Shown here: positions 47,852 to 56,445 of the stretch, piece by piece
Position numbering within the stretch: position 1 is the first letter of the stretch
How the letters are laid out: each line of letters begins with the position of its first letter
NCBI RefSeq assembly: GCF_001866645.1
Contig: NZ_MLYP01000002.1
Span: 62,001-126,000, forward strand
Length of the DNA: 64,000 nt
Origin: Streptomyces colonosanans
GTDB taxonomy: Bacteria; Actinomycetota; Actinomycetes; Streptomycetales; Streptomycetaceae
Direction: 5' to 3'
Position numbers and translations under genes: made by a program
Notes under the pieces: generated by a model
What the model saw: only the letters and a program-made list of their open reading frames with translations
What the model was told of the DNA's origin: nothing
Database searches by the model: none

Positions 47852-48482
47852 TCAGTCGAAGCGGAGGCTGCCCGTCCGGATCCTCTTCAGTTCGAAGGCG
47901 TCCGGGTAGTTGGCCAGGGCGCGGGCTCCGTCGAAGATCCGGACGGCTTCCTCGCCTCGCGGAATCGAGTTGAGCACCGGGCCGAAGAAGGCGCCGCCGT
48001 CGATGTGGACGGTAGGCGTGCCCACGTCCTCGCCGACCGGGTCCATGCCCTCGTGGTGACTCTTGCGCAGCTCTTCGTCGTAGGCATCGGTGCCGGCCGC
48101 GTCCATCCGCGAGGCGGGCAGGTTCCGCGCGGCGAGCGCCCCGGCCGCCATGGCGAGGTAGTCCTCGTCGCCGTTGTGGATGCGGGTGCCGAGCTCCTCG
48201 CAGAGACCGGGCAGGACGTCCTCACCGTGGTGGTGGGCCGCCGCGGCACAGATCCGGGTCAAGGCAAGGGAGTTGTCCACCAGGGTGCGGTACCGGTCCG
48301 GCAGCTCACGGCGCTCGTTGAGCACGTACAGGCTCATCAGCCTGAAGCGCAGGTCCAGCGGGCGGTGCTGCTGCACCTCCAGAATCCAGCCGGAGGAGAT
48401 CCAGGCGAAGGGGCAGGCCGGGGCGAAGTATGAAGTCGACCTTGGCGGTGTCCCTTCCGGCGCTCCCGGGGGTGGTGGTCAT
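47852..48482 (-). pseudogene. Mycothiol-dependent nitroreductase-like (Rv2466c/DsbA family) gene with a frameshift
   Basis: The C-terminal 174 residues (from GTG 48376) are a clean DsbA-like helical domain: [55 protein letters not shown]. The thioredoxin N-terminus is also present but split. The ATG at 48482 (overlapping the upstream stop) reads [18 protein letters not shown], then the frame is lost around 48428-48434; in the next frame the sequence continues [19 protein letters not shown]. One extra base in ATACTTC explains it. Either a real inactivating indel or a sequencing error. The active site would be CPFA, lacking the second Cys. Confidence 0.75.
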
Positions 48483-48757
48483 GCAGCGGATTCCTCACGG
48501 ACGGTGAGGAGCCGGTCCTCGTTCCGTCGGACGTAGGTGGCGAGATCGGCGTACTGCTCGCGCAGTTGCCGCTCAAGAACCCTGCAAGTGATGCCGACGG
48601 GCAGGCCATCCTCCTCCGGGACGGTCTCCAGCAGGCCGAACGCCGACGCGGACGTCGCCTCCGTCGCCCTCCAGGCGATCGCGGTGCCCGTGGGGGTGAC
48701 ACCGACCGCGTGGACGGCCGCGCGTGAGGTCACGACCGCCGAGTAGCAATGAATCAT
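48479..48757 (-). CDS. Small hypothetical protein upstream of the DsbA-family gene
   Basis: 92 residues, MIHCYSAVVTSRAAVHAVGV...GLPVGITCRVLERQLREQYA...TVREESAA. The stop overlaps the next start (ATGA), which supports it as a coupled gene. The start is uncertain: the ATG at 48757 lies within seven bases of the divergent peptidase start and lacks a clear ribosome site; a GTG eight codons later is possible. No domain recognised. Confidence 0.5.
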   Translation of the reverse strand: MIHCYSAVVTSRAAVHAVGVTPTGTAIAWRATEATSASAFGLLETVPEEDGLPVGITCRVLERQLREQYADLATYVRRNEDRLLTVREESAA

Positions 48758-48763
48758 GGGGTC

Positions 48764-49795
48764 ATGACAGTTGACGCTCTGACGGATGTCGCGGGTCTGC
48801 GGGTGGGGCACGCCGCACGGACCGGGGACGGCTGGCTCACCGGCACCACGGTCGTGCTCGCCCCGGAGGAAGGCGCGGTCGCCGCCGTGGATGTGCGCGG
48901 TGGCGGCCCCGGCACCAAGGAGACCGACGCGCTCGATCCGCGCAACCTCGTGCAGAAGGTCGAGGCGGTCGTCCTGACGGGCGGCAGCGCGTACGGACTC
49001 GACTCGGCGTCGGGCGTGATGGCCTGGCTGGAGGAGCGCGGACGCGGAGTGCGGGTCGGCCCCGACCCGGCGCACGTGGTGCCGGTCGTGCCCGCCGCCT
49101 GCGTCTTCGACCTGGGCCGCGGCGGCGACTTCAAGGCCCGTCCGGACGCGGCCCTCGGGCGGGCCGCGGTAGAGGCCGCCGCCGCGAGCGGGCCGGGTAC
49201 GCCCGTTGCCGAGGGCTGTGTGGGCGCGGGCACGGGAGCGACGGTCGGCCGGATCAAGGGCGGGGTCGGCACCGCGAGCACGGTGCTCGCCTCGGGAATC
49301 ACGGTCGGCGCCCTGGTCGTGGCCAACGCCGCGGGCTCGGCGGTGGATCCGGCAACGGGTTCCCTGTACGGGGAGTTGTTGCTCCAGGGCCGGGTCGAAC
49401 ACCCGGCGCACGAGGTGCACGAGGCCGCGCGGCGGCGGCTTGCGGAGTCCGCCGCCAAGGAACGCCGCCCCACGCTGAACACGACCCTCGCCGTCGTGGC
49501 GACCGACGCCGCCCTCACCAAGGCACAGGCGCAGAAGCTCGCGGGCACCGCGCACGACGGCATCGCGCGTGCCGTGCGGCCGGTGCATCTGCTCAACGAC
49601 GGGGACACGGTGTTCGCGCTGGCGACCGGTGCGCGACCGCTGGACCCGGCCGATCCCCTCGCCCTCAACGAAGTGCTCGCGGCGGGCGCGGACCTCGTGA
49701 CACGCGCGGTCGTACGGGCCGTGCGCGCCGCCGATTCGGTGGACGGGCCGGGCGGTACCTGGCCGTCGTACGAGGAGTTGTACGGAGAGCAGTAG
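48764..49795 (+). CDS. P1-family (DmpA/NylC-like) peptidase
   Basis: 343 residues from MTVDALTDVAGLRVGHA; an ATG five codons earlier also exists. Family blocks: VRGGGPGTKETDALDP, VVLTGGSAYGLDSASGVMAWLE, VPAACVFDLGRGGDF, GCVGAGTGATVGRIKGGVGTAS. PTLNTTLAVVATDAALTK carries the Asn-Thr where NylC-type enzymes self-cleave to expose the nucleophile. Expected to be an N-terminal-nucleophile aminopeptidase or amidase in the cytoplasm. Confidence 0.9.
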   Translation: MTVDALTDVAGLRVGHAARTGDGWLTGTTVVLAPEEGAVAAVDVRGGGPGTKETDALDPRNLVQKVEAVVLTGGSAYGLDSASGVMAWLEERGRGVRVGPDPAHVVPVVPAACVFDLGRGGDFKARPDAALGRAAVEAAAASGPGTPVAEGCVGAGTGATVGRIKGGVGTASTVLASGITVGALVVANAAGSAVDPATGSLYGELLLQGRVEHPAHEVHEAARRRLAESAAKERRPTLNTTLAVVATDAALTKAQAQKLAGTAHDGIARAVRPVHLLNDGDTVFALATGARPLDPADPLALNEVLAAGADLVTRAVVRAVRAADSVDGPGGTWPSYEELYGEQ

Positions 49796-49937
49796 GTACC
49801 GGAGCCGGGTGATTGTCCCGGTTCTGTCACATCGATCCGCTCACCGCGATGGGCGGGAACCCTTCGGCGCGGCGTTCGCTCTTTGTCCACGTACTCGAGC
49901 GGATCACCCACGCCACGACGACGATTTGGAGTAGCCC

Positions 49938-51152
49938 GTGACAACGCCGGACATGCGAGAGCGGCGTGTACTGGGGGCCTGTGCCGCCCTGATGATCGGC
50001 GCCCTGACCCTCACGGCCTGCGGCGGCAGCGCCAACGCCGACAACCACAAAGGCGGGAAGGACTCCGCCAAGACCTCCACCGCGAGGATCACCATCTCCG
50101 CGAAGGACGGTTCGACGGGCGCGTCGATCAACGCGACCGGGGTGAAGGTCAGCGACGGGAAGCTGACCGAGGTGAAGATGACGGTGGCCGGGGCGGGCAC
50201 GGCCGTCGCAGGGGAGCTCTCCGCGGACGGGACGTCCTGGAAGCCGAAGGAGCGGTTGGAGCGGGGGACGAAGTACGAGATCAACGCCACCGCCAAGGAC
50301 GCGGACGACCGCGTCGCGGCCGCCAACTCCATCTTCACCACGGTCACATCGGCCAACAGCTTCATCGGGACGTACACGCCCGACGACGGGACGACGGTCG
50401 GCGTCGGAATGCCGGTGTCCTTCACCTTCGACAAGGCGATCACCCATCAGAAGACCGTGCAGTCGCACATCACGGTGACCTCCAGCAGCGGGCAGCAGAT
50501 CGAGGGGCACTGGTTCGGGGCGCAGCGACTGGACTTCCGGCCCGAGGAGTACTGGAAGGCCGGCTCCAAGGTCACGATGAAGATCAACCTGGACCGGGTG
50601 GAGGGCGCGAACGGCGTCTACGGCGTGCAGAAGAAGACCGTGACCTTCACGATCGGCCGCTCGCAGGTCTCCACGGTGGACGCGCACACGCAAACCATGA
50701 CGGTCGTGCGGGACGGGCAGACCGTCAAGACGATCCCGGTGTCCACAGGCAGCCCCGAGCACACCACGTACAACGGGCAGATGGTGATCTCGGAGAAGTT
50801 CACGCAGACGCGCATGAACAGCCAGACCGTCGGCATGGGCGGCGAGTACGACATCTCCGACGTGCCGCACGCGATGCGCCTGACGGCCTCCGGCACCTTC
50901 ATCCACGGCAACTACTGGTACAACCCGAGCAATCCGCCGTTCGGCCGCCAGGGCACCAGCCACGGCTGCGTGGGGATGGCGGATGTACAGGGCGGGCGGG
51001 GCTCCACCACGGCCAAGTGGTTCTACGACAGTTCGCTCACGGGGGACATCGTGATCGTCAAGAACTCCCCCGACAAGACCGTCGCCCCGGACAACGGCCT
51101 CAACGGCTGGAACATGCCGTGGAGCGCGTGGACCGCGGGAAGTGCCGTCTGA
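49938..51152 (+). CDS. Lipoprotein L,D-transpeptidase (YkuD)
   Basis: 404 residues from GTG at 49938. Lipoprotein signal with lipobox LTAC (Cys near residue 28), two immunoglobulin-like domains (residues about 50-240: KVSDGKLTEVKMTVAGAG; IFTTVTSANSFIGTYTPDDG), then the YkuD domain with GTFIHGNYWY and GTSHGCVGM (catalytic His and Cys). The C-terminal WNMPWSAWTAG tail is typical of actinobacterial Ldt enzymes. It makes 3-3 peptidoglycan cross-links outside the membrane. Confidence 0.94.
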   Translation: MTTPDMRERRVLGACAALMIGALTLTACGGSANADNHKGGKDSAKTSTARITISAKDGSTGASINATGVKVSDGKLTEVKMTVAGAGTAVAGELSADGTSWKPKERLERGTKYEINATAKDADDRVAAANSIFTTVTSANSFIGTYTPDDGTTVGVGMPVSFTFDKAITHQKTVQSHITVTSSSGQQIEGHWFGAQRLDFRPEEYWKAGSKVTMKINLDRVEGANGVYGVQKKTVTFTIGRSQVSTVDAHTQTMTVVRDGQTVKTIPVSTGSPEHTTYNGQMVISEKFTQTRMNSQTVGMGGEYDISDVPHAMRLTASGTFIHGNYWYNPSNPPFGRQGTSHGCVGMADVQGGRGSTTAKWFYDSSLTGDIVIVKNSPDKTVAPDNGLNGWNMPWSAWTAGSAV

Positions 51153-51309
51153 ACCGGGCCGTATGGCGACTGATCGGGCCGCGCGGGAACGTCTCGCGCG
51201 GCCCGTCCGTTTTCCGACCGTACGTTTTCTCGGTTTCCGGACATGATGTCCGATCGAGGGGCTACGGTATGCACCCACAAGGTGACATGCAGCAACGCCG
51301 GGAGAAACC

Positions 51310-52068
51310 TTGAGCGTTCCGTACGAGACGGCAGCGTACGAGCCACCCGAGTCGCCCGAGTCTCCTGAGGAGCATCTCGCGCGACTCCTCGGCCGCGCCC
51401 TGAACTCCTTCGAGCTGCCCGACGAGACGATCGGGCAGCTCGACTGCGCACTGGTGTACGACAGTTCACTGCACTCCGCGCACCACAGCGCGGGGCTGTA
51501 CCGGGAGACGTACCGGCACACCTGGCTGCTCACGGACGGCTCTGCGGTCACCCTGTGGGAGCTCGTCCACAACACGGCACCGGACGGCCTTCTGGAGCAC
51601 GAGGTGTACGTGGACGAGGAGGAGCTGGGCGCCGCCACGGCCCGGCTCCCGCTGCCGCAGGACGCGCCCGACGTCGAACTGCCCGTCCTGGTACAGCTGT
51701 CACAGATCCCCGAACCGCGCCATGTGTACATGCCGGACGACTCCGCGGACCACGCGCGTCGGCTGCTGCGCCGGGCGGAGAACCCGGACCGGCCGGGTCC
51801 GGATCTGGCGACGTTACTGCTGCGCGCGGCCTTCGCGCACGAGATCACCCAGGCCTTCGGACGGCCATGGCGGGCCGGCCGGGCGGGGCTGTGCTTCTCG
51901 CTCTATGAGCACGCGTTCCTGCTGCGGGACGGCCGGGAGCTGTCCCTGTGGGAGGTCGAGCACACGGCGACGCCGGACGGACGGCACATGTGCGAGGTGT
52001 ACGCCACCGAGGAGGCGGCACGGGAGGCGATGGAGCGGCGCGCAGCGACGCGTGGCCGAGGCGCCTGA
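51310..52068 (+). CDS. DUF6227-like protein with internal duplication
   Basis: 252 residues from TTG at 51310, seven bases after GGGAG. Two homologous halves: TWLLTDGSAVTLWELVHNTA followed by EVYVDEEELGAA, and AFLLRDGRELSLWEVEHTAT followed by EVYATEEAAREA. Each half is preceded by an LLxRALxxFELP/LLLRAAFAHEI helix. Soluble, acidic, Streptomyces-type; I remember it as DUF6227 but cannot check. Function unknown. Confidence 0.75.
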   Translation: MSVPYETAAYEPPESPESPEEHLARLLGRALNSFELPDETIGQLDCALVYDSSLHSAHHSAGLYRETYRHTWLLTDGSAVTLWELVHNTAPDGLLEHEVYVDEEELGAATARLPLPQDAPDVELPVLVQLSQIPEPRHVYMPDDSADHARRLLRRAENPDRPGPDLATLLLRAAFAHEITQAFGRPWRAGRAGLCFSLYEHAFLLRDGRELSLWEVEHTATPDGRHMCEVYATEEAAREAMERRAATRGRGA

Positions 52069-52121
52069 GCGCCTCCGAGCGAAGGCCCCGACGCAGAAGA
52101 TCCTGTGCCGCCTCACACGGC

Positions 52122-52164
52122 GGCGCCCGGCAGGGCTCGCGCGAAACGCGACCCGCCGGGCGCC
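52122..52164. terminator. Bidirectional hairpin between DUF6227 gene and MFS gene
   Basis: GGCGCCCGGC pairs with GCCGGGCGCC (10 bp); the loop holds a second CGCG-CGAAA-CGCG stem. Convergent gene ends flank it. Confidence 0.7.
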
Positions 52165-52194
52165 ATCAACCACCACCCCGGACACCGGCACCGT

Positions 52195-53721
52195 TCAGGA
52201 GACGAGCACCCGCTCCTCGGCCGCCTCCGTCCCCATGGCCGCCTCCGAGTCCTGCGTACCCTCCAGATGCTGCGCCGGCCGCTTCGGCAGGGCGAACATC
52301 AGCAGGAAGATCGCCACCAGCACGGCCGCAACCCAGCCCAGAGCGTGCTGGAAGGCGTGCACGAACGCCGGGCCCACCTGCTCAGGAGTCAGCCGGTCAC
52401 CGATCTCGCCGAAGAAGACCACCGACACCAGCCCGAGGCCCAGTGCGTTGCCCATCTGCTGCACCGTATTGATCAGGCCCGACGCCGAACCGGAGTGCTC
52501 CGGCGGCACCTGGGACAGGACCGCGTCCGTCAGCGGAGCCACGATCAAACCCATGCCCACCCCCATGACCACCAGCGGCAGCGCCATCTGCCAGGGGGCG
52601 ATGTCCAGGCCGTAGCGGTCGGACTCCGCGATGTAGAGGAGTACGCCCGCCGCCATCACCAGCGCGCCCGCCTGCAGCACCTTGCGGCCGAAGCGCGGGA
52701 CCAGCTTCTGCACGGACATCCCGGCCGCCGTCGAGACCGCGAGCGAGAACGGCACCCCCGTCAGGCCGGCCCGCAGCGCGCTCCAGCCCAGCCCGACCTG
52801 CATGTACAGCGTCCAGACCAGGAAGAAGATACCGAGGCCGACCCCGAACACCGTCTGCACCGCAATGCCCGCAGCGAAGCTCTTCACCCGGAAGAGGGAA
52901 AGCTCGATGAGCGGGGACCCATCGCGCACCGCCTTCCTCTTCTCGTACGCCACCAGCACCGCGAAGACGACCAGCGCACCCGCCATCGACGCGTACCCCC
53001 ACAGCGGCCAGCCCAGCTCGCGGCCTCGGGTCAGCGGGTAGAGCAGCATCAGCAGGCCGAGGGTGACCAGGGCGACACCTACGAGGTCCAGTCGCAGCGC
53101 CCGCGGGGCCTTCGACTCCGTGATGAAGCGCCGGCCCAGGACCAACGCCGCAACGCCGACCGGCAGGTTGATCAGGAAGATGGGCCGCCATTCCAGCCCG
53201 AACAGGTTCCACTCGGTGAGCAGTGCGCCGAGCAGCGGCCCGGAGACCGCCCCCAGCCCGACGATGGCGCCGAAGAGCCCGAAGACCTTGCCCCGCTCGT
53301 GCGCCGGGAAGGTGGCGTGCACGATCGCCAGCACCTGCGGCACCATCAGCGCGGCCATCGCGCCCTGCAGGATCCGCGAGGCGACGAGCATCTCCGGGTT
53401 CGCGGCGAAGCCGCACAGCGCCGAGGCGAGCGTGAACCCGGCCACGCCGAGGAGGAAGAGGTGCTTGCGGCCGTGGATGTCACCGAGACGGCCTCCGGTG
53501 ATGAGCCCTGCGGCGAAGGCGAGCGCATAACCCGCGGTGATCCACTGGATCTGGCTGAACGACGCGCCCGCGTCCCGCTGGATCGACGGGATCGCGATGT
53601 TGACGATCGTGACGTCGACGAGGTCCATGAAGGCCGCGGTCATCACGATGGCGAGCGCGAACCAGCGACGACGGTCACCCGCGCCCGCGGTGGTACTGAG
53701 AGTGCTCTCGGTGGAGGTCAT
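52195..53721 (-). CDS. DHA2-family MFS drug exporter
   Basis: 508 residues, 14 helices. MDLVDVTIVNIAIPSIQRD is the DHA2 motif in helix 1, GGRLGDIHGRKHLFLLG the loop 2-3 motif, and LEWRPIFLINLPVGVAAL is characteristic of EmrB/QacA proteins. Likely exports drugs or own metabolites. Divergent from the WYL regulator with a palindrome between. Confidence 0.92.
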   Translation of the reverse strand: MTSTESTLSTTAGAGDRRRWFALAIVMTAAFMDLVDVTIVNIAIPSIQRDAGASFSQIQWITAGYALAFAAGLITGGRLGDIHGRKHLFLLGVAGFTLASALCGFAANPEMLVASRILQGAMAALMVPQVLAIVHATFPAHERGKVFGLFGAIVGLGAVSGPLLGALLTEWNLFGLEWRPIFLINLPVGVAALVLGRRFITESKAPRALRLDLVGVALVTLGLLMLLYPLTRGRELGWPLWGYASMAGALVVFAVLVAYEKRKAVRDGSPLIELSLFRVKSFAAGIAVQTVFGVGLGIFFLVWTLYMQVGLGWSALRAGLTGVPFSLAVSTAAGMSVQKLVPRFGRKVLQAGALVMAAGVLLYIAESDRYGLDIAPWQMALPLVVMGVGMGLIVAPLTDAVLSQVPPEHSGSASGLINTVQQMGNALGLGLVSVVFFGEIGDRLTPEQVGPAFVHAFQHALGWVAAVLVAIFLLMFALPKRPAQHLEGTQDSEAAMGTEAAEERVLVS

Positions 53722-53742
53722 ACCGCAAAGCTACGCGGCCAT

Positions 53743-53761
53743 TAGGTCAGATCACGTCCTA
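53743..53761. promoter_or_regulatory. Operator-like palindrome between MFS exporter and WYL regulator
   Basis: TAGGTCAGATCACGTCCTA: TAGG-x-C and G-x-CCTA arms, 23 bases before the regulator start. Probable binding site of that regulator. Confidence 0.5.
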
Positions 53762-53783
53762 TTCCTGCGGCACCCTGGTAGGT

Positions 53784-54758
53784 ATGACGACCGACACACC
53801 GGCGCGACTCCTGCAGCTCCTCTCCCTCCTCCAGACCCCGCGCGAGTGGCCCGGCGGCGAACTCGCCGAGCGACTCAGGGTCTCCCGGCGCACCGTCCGG
53901 CGGGACATCGACCGCCTGCGCGAGCTGGGCTACCCGGTGCAGGCCGCCAGGGGAGCCGACGGCGGATACCGGCTGGCCGCCGGGAAGGCCATGCCGCCGC
54001 TGGTGCTGGACGACGAGGAGGCGGTGGCGATCGCGGTGGGGCTGCGCGCCGGTGCCGGCCACGCGGTGGAGGGCGTGGACGAGGCGTCCGTACGGGCCCT
54101 GGCCAAGCTGGAGCAGGTGCTGCCGAACCGGCTGCGTCATCGCGTCGCCACCCTGCAGGCCGCCACCACGCCCCTGGCCAGCGGCGACGGGGCGAGCATC
54201 GCGCCGGAGACGCTCACCGTGATGGCCTCGGCGATCGCGGGCCACGAGCGGCTGCGCTTCGCCTACCTCTCCCACGACAAAACGCCGTCGCGGCGTCTCA
54301 CGGAGCCGTACCGGCTGGTGTCGACCGGACGCCGCTGGTACCTGGTGGCCTTCGACCTCGATCGCGACGACTGGCGCACATTCCGGGTCGACCGGGTCAG
54401 TGAGCCGTTCGCGACGGGCGCGCGGTTCGCACCGCGGGAGCTGCCGGCGGGGGACGCGGCGGAGTATCTACGGCAGTCGATGCAGCGGCGGCAGGAGACG
54501 TACGAGTTCGAGGTGACCTTCGCCGCGCCCGCCGACCTCGTCGCGGCGCGTCTGCCCCGCTGGTTCGGTACACCCGAGCCGCTCGACGAGGACAACTGCC
54601 GGCTGTGCGGCACATCGAGCGACTCCGTGGAGTGGATGGCGGTGCGTCTCGCAATGGCCGACTGCGAGTTCACGGTGCACCGGCCATCCGAACTGGTCGC
54701 GTGCGTAAGGGACTTCGGGGCTCGGTTGAGCCGGGCGGCGGACACCCGGGGAGCGTGA
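53784..54758 (+). CDS. WYL-domain helix-turn-helix regulator (YafY type)
   Basis: 324 residues. N-terminal HTH: RLLQLLSLLQTPREWPGGELAERLRVSRRTVRRDIDRL with a wing GYPVQAARGADGGYRL. WYL domain: RLRFAYLSHDK, RLTEPYRLVSTGRRWYLVAFDLDRDDWRTFRVDRV. C-terminal WCX-like part from FEVTFAAPADLVAARL. Likely controls the divergent exporter through the palindrome between them; ligand unknown. Confidence 0.92.
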   Translation: MTTDTPARLLQLLSLLQTPREWPGGELAERLRVSRRTVRRDIDRLRELGYPVQAARGADGGYRLAAGKAMPPLVLDDEEAVAIAVGLRAGAGHAVEGVDEASVRALAKLEQVLPNRLRHRVATLQAATTPLASGDGASIAPETLTVMASAIAGHERLRFAYLSHDKTPSRRLTEPYRLVSTGRRWYLVAFDLDRDDWRTFRVDRVSEPFATGARFAPRELPAGDAAEYLRQSMQRRQETYEFEVTFAAPADLVAARLPRWFGTPEPLDEDNCRLCGTSSDSVEWMAVRLAMADCEFTVHRPSELVACVRDFGARLSRAADTRGA

Positions 54759-54781
54759 GGAGAGCGGCTGCCCTACAGGAA

Positions 54782-54865
54782 GAGCCGGGCTTCAGCACCA
54801 AGGGGAAGGGCGCCGAAGCCCGGCTCGGGGAGAGTCCCGACGCCGGGGGGAGTGCGTCGGGACTC
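54782..54865. terminator. Two tandem terminator hairpins between WYL gene and hrdD
   Basis: First stem 54782-54793/54815-54826 (GAGCCGGGCTTC and complement, 12 bp); second 54832-54843/54854-54865 (GAGTCCCGACGC and complement, 12 bp). They separate convergent transcripts. Confidence 0.75.
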
Positions 54866-54974
54866 GGCTCTGGGGACTGCGACGCAGCACCACGTTCGCA
54901 CGACGTGAGCGGCGCCGCCGGGCCGACGGGTAGGCCGTCGGCCCGCGGTCACCGGCCCTGTTGACGCCGAACAC

Positions 54975-55973
54975 TCACGCCGCCGCGTCGAACCCGGTGT
55001 CCCGCGCCAGCTTCTTCAGCTCCAGCAGCGCGTGCTTCTCGATCTGGCGGATCCGCTCGCGGGTCAGGCCATGCTCCTTGCCGACCTCCGTCAGCGTGCG
55101 CTCCCGGCCGTCCTCGATGCCGTACCGCATCTTGATGATCGAGGCCGTGCGCTGGTCGAGCCGGCCGATGAGGTCGTCCAGCTCCTCGCTGCGCAACAGC
55201 GTGAGCACCGACTGCTCGGGCGACACCGCCGAGGTGTCCTCGAGCAGGTCGCCGAACTGCGTCTCACCCTCGTCGTCCACCGACATGTTCAGCGAGACCG
55301 GGTCACGGGCCCAGTCGAGCACGTCGATGACGCGCTCCGGGGTCGCGTCCAGCTCGGCCGCGATCTCGGCCGGCTCCGGCTCCCGCCCGTGCTCGCGGTT
55401 GAACTCCCGCTGGACGCGGCGGATCCGACCGAGCTCCTCGACCAGGTGGACGGGCAGCCGGATGGTCCGCGACTGGTCGGCGATGGACCGCGTGATGGCC
55501 TGGCGGATCCACCACGTCGCGTATGTCGAGAACTTGAAGCCCTTGCGGTAGTCGAACTTCTCGACCGCCCGCACCAGGCCTGCGTTGCCCTCCTGGATCA
55601 GGTCGAGCAGTGGAAGACCGCTGCGCGGATAGCGGCGCGCCACGGCGACGACGAGCCGGAGGTTCGAGCGGATGAAGACGTCCTTCGCCCGCTCCCCTTC
55701 GGCGACCAGGGCCTCCAGCTCCTCTCGGGTGGCATCGGCCTTGGCCTCTTCCACACCGCCGAGGATCTGCTGCGCGAACACCCCGGCCTCGATGACCTGG
55801 GACAGCTCGACCTCCCTCGCGGCATCGAGCAGCGGTGTACGCGCGATCTCGTCGAGATACATGCCGACCAGGTCGCGATCGGCGATCTCGCCGCCATGGG
55901 CGCGAACACTGTGTGCCGCGTCGACGGTCTCGCCTCCGGCGGACTTGCGACGGGCGACGGCACGGGTTGCCAT
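54975..55973 (-). CDS. hrdD: RNA polymerase sigma factor HrdD
   Basis: 332 residues from the ATG at 55973 (GGGAG upstream), starting MATRAVARRKSAGGETVDAA. Group-2 sigma-70: region 1.2 DLVGMYLDEIARTPLLDAA, region 2 FIRSNLRLVVAVARRY...LDLIQEGNAGLVRAVEKFDY...FSTYATWWIRQAI, region 3, region 4 LTEVGKEHGLTRERIRQIE. No acidic region 1.1 as in HrdB. A sigma-R-type promoter lies about 120 bases upstream, matching the known sigma-R control of hrdD. Non-essential alternative of the main sigma factor. Confidence 0.93.
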   Translation of the reverse strand: MATRAVARRKSAGGETVDAAHSVRAHGGEIADRDLVGMYLDEIARTPLLDAAREVELSQVIEAGVFAQQILGGVEEAKADATREELEALVAEGERAKDVFIRSNLRLVVAVARRYPRSGLPLLDLIQEGNAGLVRAVEKFDYRKGFKFSTYATWWIRQAITRSIADQSRTIRLPVHLVEELGRIRRVQREFNREHGREPEPAEIAAELDATPERVIDVLDWARDPVSLNMSVDDEGETQFGDLLEDTSAVSPEQSVLTLLRSEELDDLIGRLDQRTASIIKMRYGIEDGRERTLTEVGKEHGLTRERIRQIEKHALLELKKLARDTGFDAAA

Positions 55974-56091
55974 GCGTGCTCCCTTGCGGTTGGGGTCCCC
56001 CCGCTCGAGCGAAGCCGAGAGTGGGGAAGGGCTGGCGATGGTCCTGCGACGCTGCGGCCACCTTTTCGGGTGCCCGGCATCTGATGGAAAC

Positions 56092-56117
56092 AACGACTGG
56101 AATCCGGACAGAATTCC
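56092..56117 (-). promoter_or_regulatory. Sigma-R (thiol-stress) promoter of hrdD
   Basis: Read on the minus strand: GGAAT (56117-56113), 18 bases, GTT (56094-56092). This is exactly the GGAAT-N18-GTT consensus of sigma-R. Confidence 0.75.
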
Positions 56118-56199
56118 CAACCCGCCCCGCAACTTTTGCGATCATGCAGTATCCTGCACCGCCACAATGCGGCGCCGAGTACCGACGGAACGTAAAGAG

Positions 56200-56436
56200 G
56201 TGCAGGTCAGACCGGGAGTCGAAGGTGACCTCGAAGCCCTCACGGGCATCTACGACCACTACGTGCGCGAGACGCCCGTCACATTCGACACGGAGGCCTT
56301 CACGCCGGAAGAGCGACGTCCTTGGCTGCTCTCCCACCCTGAAGACGGCCCGCACCGGCCGATGGTTGCCACGGCCGCAGGCTCGCAGGCGACTACGAGG
56401 TACGTCACATCCGGCGCCTTCCGCGCGAAGCGGGCG
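56200..56436 (+). pseudogene. Truncated phosphinothricin-acetyltransferase-like GNAT gene
   Basis: From GTG at 56200: VQVRPGVEGDLEALTGIYDH, YVRETPVTFDTEAFTPEERR, PWLLSHPEDGPHRPMVAT, matching the first ~75 residues of Pat/Bar-type acetyltransferases. The acetyl-CoA-binding half is missing: after residue ~70 the frame decays (RYVTSGAFRAKRAPG) and runs into the convergent dioxygenase gene at 56446. Residues A-x-x-GS-Q-A are where VAQ..GEI.GYA would continue. A deletion removed the 3' half. Confidence 0.75.
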
Positions 56437-56445
56437 CCGGGACCC

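Noticed and set aside
48479-49588. A 369-codon minus frame continuing across the P1 peptidase
   Set aside because: Only its last 92 codons are plausible (overlap with the next gene); the rest is antisense to the peptidase.
49856-49890. Possible sigma-E promoter (GGGAAC) before the L,D-transpeptidase
   Set aside because: No GTC/GTT at 18-19 bases spacing; the match is only half a promoter.
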